Below, in pieces: positions 58,642 to 64,000 of a DNA stretch of 64,000 bases (within the stretch, counting starts at the first letter, position 1; each line of letters starts with the position of its first letter). Origin of the DNA: Microbacterium sp. (GTDB taxonomy: Bacteria > Actinomycetota > Actinomycetes > Actinomycetales > Microbacteriaceae); contig JAEKKN010000029.1 of the NCBI GenBank assembly GCA_019510305.1, positions 1 through 64,000 on the forward strand, in the 5' to 3' direction. The translations under genes were made by a program, and so were the position numbers. Below the pieces are notes generated by a model. The model was not told where the DNA came from. It saw only the letters and a program-made list of their open reading frames with translations, and made no database searches.

Positions 58642-59826
58642 CTACACGCGCTCCAGGATCAGGGCGTTCGCCATGCCGCCGCCCTCGCACATCGTCTGCA
58701 GGCCGTAGCGGCCGCCGGTCGCCTCCAGATGACTCAGCAGCGTTCCGAGCAGGCGCGTGCCGGAGGAGCCGAGCGCATGACCGAGGGCGATCGCGCCGCC
58801 GCGCGGATTGAGCCGATCGGGGTCCGCGTCGAGCTCTGCCGCCCAGGCGAGCGGCACCGAGGCGAAGGCCTCGTTCACCTCGTAGGCGTCGATGTCGTCG
58901 ATCGAGAACCCTGCACGTTCGAGCACCCGCCGCGTGGCCGGGATAGGCCCGGTGAGCATCATCAGCGGATCGTCGCCGACCACGTCGAAGGCGCGGAAGC
59001 GGGCGCGTGGCGTCAGCCCGAGCTGTTCCGCGCGCTCCGCGCTCATGAGCAGAGCGGCTGATGCGCCGTCGGTGAGGGGCGACGAGTTGCCCGGGGTGAT
59101 GCTCCAGTCGAGGTCGGGGAATCGCGCGGCGAGGGCGTCGGTGCGGAAGGACGCTGGCAGCCCCGCAAGCTTCTCGACGGTGGTGCCGTCGCGCACGGTC
59201 TCGTCGGTCGCGGCATCCGGCGCCTCGGGAACCGCGATCACGGTGCGGTCGAAGAAGCCGTCCTGCCACGCGCGGACGGCTCGCGCATGCGACTCGGCGG
59301 CGAAGGCATCGAGGTCGTCGCGTCCCAGTCCCCACTTCTGCGCGATGAGCTCGGCGCTCACGCCCTGGTTCACGAGCCCTTCCGGGTAGCGGTCGCGCAG
59401 ACGCTGCGACATCGGCGATCCTCCTGTCGCCGACGATCCGAGCGGCACCCGGCTCATCGACTCGACTCCCCCGACGAGCACGACGTCGTTGTGCCCTGCC
59501 GCGATGCCGGCCGCCGCGAAGTGCACGGCCTGCTGGCTCGAGCCGCACTGCCGATCGATCGTCGTCGCGGGCACCGACTCGTCGAATCCGGCTGCCAGCA
59601 CGGCCTGACGCGCGATGTTCATCGACTGGTCGCCGACCTGGCTCACGCAGCCGAGCATGACATCGTCGACTTGCGCGGATTCCAGGCCGTTGCGCTCGAG
59701 GACCGCCGCGAGCACTCCGGCGGCGAGATCCACCGGGTGGACGTCCGACAGCGCGCCTCCCGGCTTGCCTCGGCCCACCGGGGTGCGGACGACATCGATC
59801 AGGACGGCTTCGCTGCGCGTGCTCAT
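58642..59826 (-). CDS. Acetyl-CoA C-acyltransferase (thiolase)
   Basis: A 394-residue thiolase II family enzyme that splits 3-ketoacyl-CoA or condenses acyl-CoA. The nucleophile is Cys in DRQCGSSQQAVH (near residue 91), the histidine is in GGAIALGHALGSSG (near 348) and the second cysteine in MCEGGGMANA (near 380). No hydratase/dehydrogenase partner lies beside it, so its pathway is open; beta-oxidation or the valine operon nearby are options. The start is leaderless, with GAGAAT six bases before the ATG. Confidence 0.92.
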   Translation of the reverse strand: MSTRSEAVLIDVVRTPVGRGKPGGALSDVHPVDLAAGVLAAVLERNGLESAQVDDVMLGCVSQVGDQSMNIARQAVLAAGFDESVPATTIDRQCGSSQQAVHFAAAGIAAGHNDVVLVGGVESMSRVPLGSSATGGSPMSQRLRDRYPEGLVNQGVSAELIAQKWGLGRDDLDAFAAESHARAVRAWQDGFFDRTVIAVPEAPDAATDETVRDGTTVEKLAGLPASFRTDALAARFPDLDWSITPGNSSPLTDGASAALLMSAERAEQLGLTPRARFRAFDVVGDDPLMMLTGPIPATRRVLERAGFSIDDIDAYEVNEAFASVPLAWAAELDADPDRLNPRGGAIALGHALGSSGTRLLGTLLSHLEATGGRYGLQTMCEGGGMANALILERV

Positions 59827-59832
59827 ACGTCC

Positions 59833-59838
59833 ATTCTC
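59833..59838 (-). promoter_or_regulatory. -10 box of the leaderless thiolase gene
   Basis: GAGAAT (four of six consensus positions), then ggacgt, then the ATG at 59826. Confidence 0.45.
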
Positions 59839-59875
59839 GCCCCGGTTGCTCGGCTCCGCGCCGCGGCATCCGAAT

Positions 59876-59881
59876 TAGAAT
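59876..59881 (+). promoter_or_regulatory. -10 box upstream of the ABM-domain gene
   Basis: TAGAAT, five of six consensus positions, predicts a start near 59888 and a leader of about 70 bases ending in the AGGA ribosome-binding site. Confidence 0.45.
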
Positions 59882-59959
59882 CGACCGTGCGCCGCAACCC
59901 TGGCGCCGACCGTCTCGACTCGCCCGCGACCCGGGCCGTCCGTTCACCGAGGACCCACC

Positions 59960-60547
59960 ATGTCCAGCGAACCCATCACCGTGTCCATCCGCCGCGAGGT
60001 CGACCCCGAGCGAATCGCCGAGGCGACCGCCTGGGTGCAGACCGGCGTGAACCTCGCGCACCGCTATCCCGGCTTCCTCGGCTCGGGCTGGGTGCGCGAC
60101 GGCGAGGACTCGAACGTCTGGCACATGCTCTACCGCTTCGCAGACGAGAAGACGCTGCTCGCGTGGGAGCAATCAGGCGAGCGCGAGTGGTGGCGGGCGA
60201 CGGGCGACGGCTTCGTGCGCAGCGAGCGGGCGCGGCGCCGCTCGGGCATCGAGGGCTGGTTCGACGAGCCCACCACCGACACCATCACGATCCCACGCGG
60301 CGACGGCACCACGACGACCATGTCGGTCGTGCGCACCCCGCCGCGCTGGAAGCAGGCGATCTCGATCTGGCTCGGCTTCTTCCCCCTAAACGTGGCCTTC
60401 ACCTATGCGACCAGTCCGATCCCCGGCTGGAGCGAGCTGCCGATCTGGCTGCGGGTTCTCGGGACGACCGTCGTGCTCACCCCGATCATGACCTACTGGG
60501 TGCTGCCGTGGGTGACCCGCTCGCTGCGGAACTGGCTGGCGCGCTGA
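59960..60547 (+). CDS. ABM-domain protein with C-terminal membrane helices
   Basis: A 195-residue protein. Residues 1-95 form an antibiotic-biosynthesis-monooxygenase (dimeric ferredoxin-like) domain: VSIRREVDPERIAEATAWVQTGVNLAHRYPGFLGSGWVR and WHMLYRFADEKTLLAWEQS. After a linker, two hydrophobic helices (about 136-155 and 162-185) anchor it in the membrane. ABM proteins handle reactive or aromatic compounds. Similar two-part proteins are known, but the role of the anchor is unclear. AGGA precedes the ATG. It converges on lysR with 12 bases of gap. Confidence 0.82.
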   Translation: MSSEPITVSIRREVDPERIAEATAWVQTGVNLAHRYPGFLGSGWVRDGEDSNVWHMLYRFADEKTLLAWEQSGEREWWRATGDGFVRSERARRRSGIEGWFDEPTTDTITIPRGDGTTTTMSVVRTPPRWKQAISIWLGFFPLNVAFTYATSPIPGWSELPIWLRVLGTTVVLTPIMTYWVLPWVTRSLRNWLAR

Positions 60548-60559
60548 GCCGCCCGCGGG

Positions 60560-61441
60560 TCAGAACTTCGCGACGGCGGCGCGCAGCGCGGTGTCGATCA
60601 CGTCGATCCCCGTGACCGGCGGACCGGGCCGCCGCACCAGATACAGCGTGTTGATCGGCGGATCATCGGTCGGATGCAGCACGACGAGGCGCCCGTCGGC
60701 GAGCTCATCGGCGATCAGATAGGTCGGCAACACGGTGACGCCCGCTCCTGCGACGGCCGCCGCGGCCACGGCGCGCAGATCGGCGATCACGAGGTCGGGC
60801 TCGCGTTCGAGACGCTCACCGAACACGTGGCGCCAGTATCGGCGCAGGATCGGCAGGTCACGCGCGTAGGCGAGCAGCGGATGCTCGAGGCGCGGGCGCC
60901 CGGCCGGGCCGATGCCGAGCGAGGGCGCGGCCACGAGCGCGAACTCCTCGTCGCACAGAGCGGATACCGGCAGCATTCTGCCGCGGGGACGAACGGCCGA
61001 GATCACGAGATCGAGGCTGCCGACACGCAGCTGCTCGAGCAGGTCGTCGGCGAGACCGGGTACGACGGTGAGCCGCAGCCCCGCGGCGATCGCCGGGCCC
61101 AGAGCCGGCATCGCGACGCGCTCGAGGAACTCAGCGGCCCCGCCGAGCCTCACCGGGGAGGCCGGGGCCGCCGCGCCGGCGACGAGGGCCAGCTGGTCCA
61201 TGGGACCTGCGAGCCGCGCCGCGAGATCGTCGGCCCGCGGCGTGGGGCGGATGCCGCGCGCGTGGCGTTCGAACAGCGGCTCGCCCATGTGCCGCTCCAG
61301 CGTCTGCAGTTGAGCGGTCACCGAGGACTGTGCCAGCCCGAGCATCCGCGCCGCCGCCGAGACCGAACCCGAGCGATGGGCCGCGAGAAAGGTGCGCCAC
61401 AGCGAGACATCGCGCAGCCCATCGATATTCCGATCGCTCAT
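60560..61441 (-). CDS. LysR family transcriptional regulator
   Basis: A 293-residue LysR regulator. Residues 8-66 form the winged helix (SLWRTFLAAHRSGSVSAAARMLGLAQSSVTAQLQTLERHMGEPLFERHARGIRPT) and the rest a periplasmic-binding-protein-like co-inducer domain. It begins leaderless, with TAGATT six bases before the ATG. It is divergent from a DJ-1/PfpI gene 76 bases away and probably controls it. TATCGGCAATCTATCGGAAT between them holds two TATCGG direct repeats (61441-61446 and 61452-61457) that may form the binding site. Confidence 0.9.
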   Translation of the reverse strand: MSDRNIDGLRDVSLWRTFLAAHRSGSVSAAARMLGLAQSSVTAQLQTLERHMGEPLFERHARGIRPTPRADDLAARLAGPMDQLALVAGAAAPASPVRLGGAAEFLERVAMPALGPAIAAGLRLTVVPGLADDLLEQLRVGSLDLVISAVRPRGRMLPVSALCDEEFALVAAPSLGIGPAGRPRLEHPLLAYARDLPILRRYWRHVFGERLEREPDLVIADLRAVAAAAVAGAGVTVLPTYLIADELADGRLVVLHPTDDPPINTLYLVRRPGPPVTGIDVIDTALRAAVAKF

Positions 61442-61447
61442 ATCGGC

Positions 61448-61453
61448 AATCTA
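61448..61453 (-). promoter_or_regulatory. -10 box of leaderless lysR
   Basis: TAGATT, then gccgat, then the ATG at 61441. Confidence 0.5.
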
Positions 61454-61517
61454 TCGGAATCGTGAACAATCGGAGCCCGTTCTCCCTGAGACACCCTCAC
61501 CGAACTGGAGCTCCGAA

Positions 61518-62183
61518 ATGTCTCACGTCCTCTTCGTCGTCACCGCCGCCCGCACCTGGACGCTCTCCGACGGCACCGCACACCCCACCGGCTACTGGGC
61601 CGAGGAGCTGCTCACCCCTTACGAGCAGCTCACCGCCGCCGGTCACGAGGTGTCGTTCGCGACGCCCGGCGGCATCGCCCCGGTCGCCGACGCCGGAAGC
61701 CTGCGCGACGGCGACGCCGAGGCGATCGCCGCGATCGATGAGCTCGCCTCCCCGCTCGTGCTCGCCGACGTCGACCCGGCGGCCTACGACGCGGTGTACT
61801 ACCCGGGCGGCCACGGCCCGATGCAGGATCTCGCGACGGATGCCGACTCGGCCGCCCTGATCGCCGCCACGATCGGCGGCGGCCGTCTGCTCGCCGCCGT
61901 CTGCCACGGCCTCGCCGCACTGCTTCCTGCGCGCGATGTCTCTGGGCAGCCGATCGTCGCCGGGCGCACGATCACCGGCTTCTCGGACGAGGAGGAGCGC
62001 ATCGGCGGCCTCGCCGACCGCGCGCCGTTCCTGCTCGAGTCCTCGCTGCGCGAGCTCGGGGCCGAGGTCGAGGTGGCAGAGCCGTGGAGCGACCACACCG
62101 TGGTCGACGGCCGGCTCATCACGGGACAGAACCCGCAGTCGTCGGCATCCGCTGCCGCAGCGCTGGTCGCCGCTCTCGGCTGA
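61518..62183 (+). CDS. DJ-1/PfpI family protein (Hsp31-like class I glutamine amidotransferase fold)
   Basis: A 221-residue DJ-1 superfamily protein. The nucleophile elbow AAVCHG has Cys129-His130, the acidic partner is in GYWAEEL (Glu29 or Glu30) and YYPGGHGPMQDL is the conserved loop. The length and the TGYWAEEL motif fit the Hsp31/YraA-like subgroup with glyoxalase III or deglycase activity reported for relatives. It is cytoplasmic and divergent from a LysR regulator. GGAG precedes the ATG. Its stop lies inside the terminal arm of a long inverted-repeat element. Confidence 0.87.
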   Translation: MSHVLFVVTAARTWTLSDGTAHPTGYWAEELLTPYEQLTAAGHEVSFATPGGIAPVADAGSLRDGDAEAIAAIDELASPLVLADVDPAAYDAVYYPGGHGPMQDLATDADSAALIAATIGGGRLLAAVCHGLAALLPARDVSGQPIVAGRTITGFSDEEERIGGLADRAPFLLESSLRELGAEVEVAEPWSDHTVVDGRLITGQNPQSSASAAAALVAALG

Positions 62184-62292
62184 GGCCATCCGCTCCTCCG
62201 CACGCCGGAACCGACGCTCGCGTTCCGGTCGCGATTCGTGTCGCCCGCTCCGAGCGCAGGCGGCACGAGTCGCGACCGGAATGGCCTCAGCC
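62179..62292. repeat. 114-base nested inverted-repeat element joining two convergent genes
   Basis: The terminal arms GGCTGAGGCCAT (62179-62190) and ATGGCCTCAGCC (62281-62292) are exact complements and contain the stop codons of the two converging genes. Inside, TTCCGGTCGCGATTCGTG and five more bases (62223-62245) pair with 62259-62281 over 23 positions (two as G-U), with a small CGCTC/GAGCG hairpin in the loop. It shares its unit with 4854-4997. It is probably a bidirectional terminator. Confidence 0.7.
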
Positions 62293-64000
62293 GCAGGTCG
62301 CTGCGGGGTACCCGACCGTCAGCGTCTGTTCACGGGCCGTGACCGTCACCTCTCCCGCGGAGATGTCCGCCGAGCGTGTCGCGGCGGTCGCCGAGCGGCT
62401 GCCATCGGCGGCGATCGACGAGATCGTCTTCGTGCCGTAGGCGGTCGCGATGTCGGCATCCGTCGCCTCCTCCCCCGAGTTCTGCACGGTTGTGACGAGC
62501 TGCACCTTGCCTGCCACGCACCGCGTGGTGATCGCCGCCGACACCTCGAGCGTGGTCTCGCCCACCGCCAGCACCGGGATCTTCAGATATGAGCCCGGGG
62601 TCGCGAAGGTGAGGCGCACGGCCGACGCGAGCACCGGCTCGAACACGACCGACGTGGGCTTTCCGTTCGCGCTCGGCACGACGTTCTGCGCGCCGGTCGC
62701 GTGCCAGGCGCCCTTCTCGTCCAGGTACTCGACGCTGATGCCCGCGATCACGCCCTCGATGTTGGTGAATCCGATGCGGTCGACCACGTGCGCCTGAGCG
62801 GGCTGCACAGTGAAGGTCGCCGACGGCCGCACGGTCGACGCCCAGGTAGACCACGCGGTCGCCGCACTGCCGTCGCAGGCGTTCGCGGCGGGCAGGGTCG
62901 CGTACTCGGTCTGGTGGAAGCTCGCAGACACGGTGGTTCCGGCAGCCGAGCAGATGTCCCGGCTGCTGTCGGCGCCCCAGATCTGCACTTCCGAGATCGA
63001 CTGCCAGGTGCTCGTCGCCGTGGTCAGCTGCAAGCGGATGCCGTTCGTCTGCGGAAGGGCCGACAGATCGAGGGTCGCCACGGGAGCGGATGCTGCGGGA
63101 TCCTGCGCCAGGTCGACCGACACATCGGTCGACAGCCAGTCGCCTGCGGCATCGAGGTATTCGGCCGCGACCGTCGAGGGCCAGGTCGCGCCGGCTCCGT
63201 CCTTGTAGGTGTGCACCACGACCTGATCGACATCCTGCGCGAACGGCCACGAGAACGACAGCCAGCTCGACTTCGGGTACGCGCCGCCGGCCACCCAGTC
63301 GTCCCAGCCTTTGCCCTTGACGCTGCCGTCGACCAGCGTGCCGCCGAGCTCCGCGCGGCTCGACACCGCGACCGCCGACCGCGCAGCGAGGTTCACGATA
63401 CCTTCGGTGGCCACCTCGATCGTGCGTGTGAACGCGCGACCTGCACCGAACCGGTCGTCACCCGACAGGGTTCCGGTGATCGTCTGGGCGCCGCGCTCGG
63501 CGAACGAGGTCGCACTCCAGGTCACCGGCGTCGCCGCGGTCACACCGCCCACGGCCACAGGCACGGTGGCCGGCAGCGCATCTGCGAAGTCCTCGCCCGG
63601 TGCAACGGTCTTCGGCAGCCCGTCGTCGACGACGCTCCAGATCTCCTCGCCTGCGCCCTTGTCGTCCCAGTAGGAGGCGTCCCATCCGCTCGCCCACCGC
63701 GTCGGATCCTCGACGGCCGGGTTGCGCATCTCGGCGCGGCCGTTCTCGCCGATCGTGATCGGGAGCCACACGTACGTGGAGTCGGCGGCACCCGCATTCC
63801 AGCGGTCGCCCATGTAGACGAAGCGGCCGCCGCCGAGATCGAGCACGTTGGTCGACTGCGAGCCGAACGTGGTGCGGCGGGTGTCGCCGACCGACAGCAG
63901 TCCGTCGCCGCCCTCGGGGATCGAGCTGTACGAGACGTTCTCGTTCGCGTCGCCGCCCTCCACTCCGCGGATCCAGGATCCGAGGATGCTGTCGGCGGTG
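62287..64000 (-). CDS. Secreted GH43-like glycoside hydrolase with F5/8-type domains, 5' end outside window
   Basis: The reading frame is open to the window edge, so at least 571 C-terminal residues are seen. SQSTNVLDLGGGRFVYMGDRWNAG, then STYVWLPI, resemble the end of GH43 (galactan/arabinan-type) catalytic domains. Next comes a bacterial Ig-like (Big_4-type) domain (LPKTVAPGEDFADALPATV), then two discoidin-like carbohydrate-binding domains (SWLSFSWPFAQDVDQVVVHTY; NACDGSAATAWSTWAS) and a C-terminal beta domain. It is probably exported and acts on plant polysaccharide. Its stop lies in the inverted-repeat element. Confidence 0.78.
   Translation of the reverse strand, partial: TADSILGSWIRGVEGGDANENVSYSSIPEGGDGLLSVGDTRRTTFGSQSTNVLDLGGGRFVYMGDRWNAGAADSTYVWLPITIGENGRAEMRNPAVEDPTRWASGWDASYWDDKGAGEEIWSVVDDGLPKTVAPGEDFADALPATVPVAVGGVTAATPVTWSATSFAERGAQTITGTLSGDDRFGAGRAFTRTIEVATEGIVNLAARSAVAVSSRAELGGTLVDGSVKGKGWDDWVAGGAYPKSSWLSFSWPFAQDVDQVVVHTYKDGAGATWPSTVAAEYLDAAGDWLSTDVSVDLAQDPAASAPVATLDLSALPQTNGIRLQLTTATSTWQSISEVQIWGADSSRDICSAAGTTVSASFHQTEYATLPAANACDGSAATAWSTWASTVRPSATFTVQPAQAHVVDRIGFTNIEGVIAGISVEYLDEKGAWHATGAQNVVPSANGKPTSVVFEPVLASAVRLTFATPGSYLKIPVLAVGETTLEVSAAITTRCVAGKVQLVTTVQNSGEEATDADIATAYGTKTISSIAADGSRSATAATRSADISAGEVTVTAREQTLTVGYPAATCG

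Noticed and set aside
1..64000. CRISPR arrays, tRNA or rRNA genes, insertion sequences
   Set aside because: No spaced direct repeats, cloverleaf patterns, rRNA segments or transposase-like proteins were seen by reading. A tRNA or Rfam scan would be decisive.

Overview
The base composition is high-GC. The genes are tightly packed and often overlap by ATGA, GTGA or TGATG. Many genes have a TANNNT -10 box exactly six bases before an ATG or GTG with no Shine-Dalgarno sequence, which is the signature of leaderless transcription. Together with the gene content (LplB/YtcP-type sugar permeases, YesL, CutC, a PutA-like protein, valine catabolism, EtfAB), this points to an actinobacterium, most likely a Microbacteriaceae such as Microbacterium. 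The taxon is inferred from style and content. No rRNA, tRNA, CRISPR array, phage gene or transposase was seen.

Layout. 1-9.5 kb: four small regulator-plus-target modules: an Amidohydro_3 hydrolase with a TetR regulator, a PhzS-like flavin hydroxylase with MarR and DUF3237, and an MFS transporter plus carboxylesterase with a TetR regulator. A LacI regulator then faces a seven-gene carbohydrate operon (9.6-17.1 kb: two Gfo/Idh/MocA dehydrogenases, a cupin, two permeases, a lipoprotein binding protein and YesL, but no ATPase). 17-25 kb: an orphan beta-class DNA methyltransferase, a domain-swapped lipoate ligase, DUF1684, a lysophospholipase-like hydrolase, cutC, a MarR/MFS efflux pair and two unknown proteins. 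25-32.6 kb: ornithine aminotransferase with a guanidino-modifying enzyme, an MDR oxidoreductase with a small Xre regulator, and a 1189-residue PutA-like protein whose two active sites both look degenerate. 32.7-37 kb: three unknown anchored proteins in an operon, an opposing membrane protein whose 3' end overlaps them, a thioesterase and a GNAT enzyme.

37-46.5 kb: a membrane cytochrome b-like protein with three repeats in its long N-terminal tail sits directly downstream of etfBA. It is followed by a MarR/SRPBCC/YdeI operon and a valine/isobutyrate catabolic operon (mmsA, acyl-CoA dehydrogenase, mmsB, enoyl-CoA hydratase). The dehydrogenase would pass electrons to ETF, and the cytochrome b protein could carry them into the membrane; this link is inference. 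46.7-56.4 kb: a secreted M6 metalloprotease and a 2002-residue secreted amylase-pullulanase preceded by two LacI-type operator sequences. 56.4-64 kb: a TetR/flavin monooxygenase pair, a thiolase, a membrane-anchored monooxygenase-like protein, a LysR regulator facing a DJ-1/PfpI protein, and the 3' part of a secreted GH43-like protein.

Non-coding structure is rich. Almost every divergent regulator-target pair has a clear inverted repeat at the expected place. Two convergent gene junctions (4.9 kb and 62.2 kb) carry members of the same nested inverted-repeat family.
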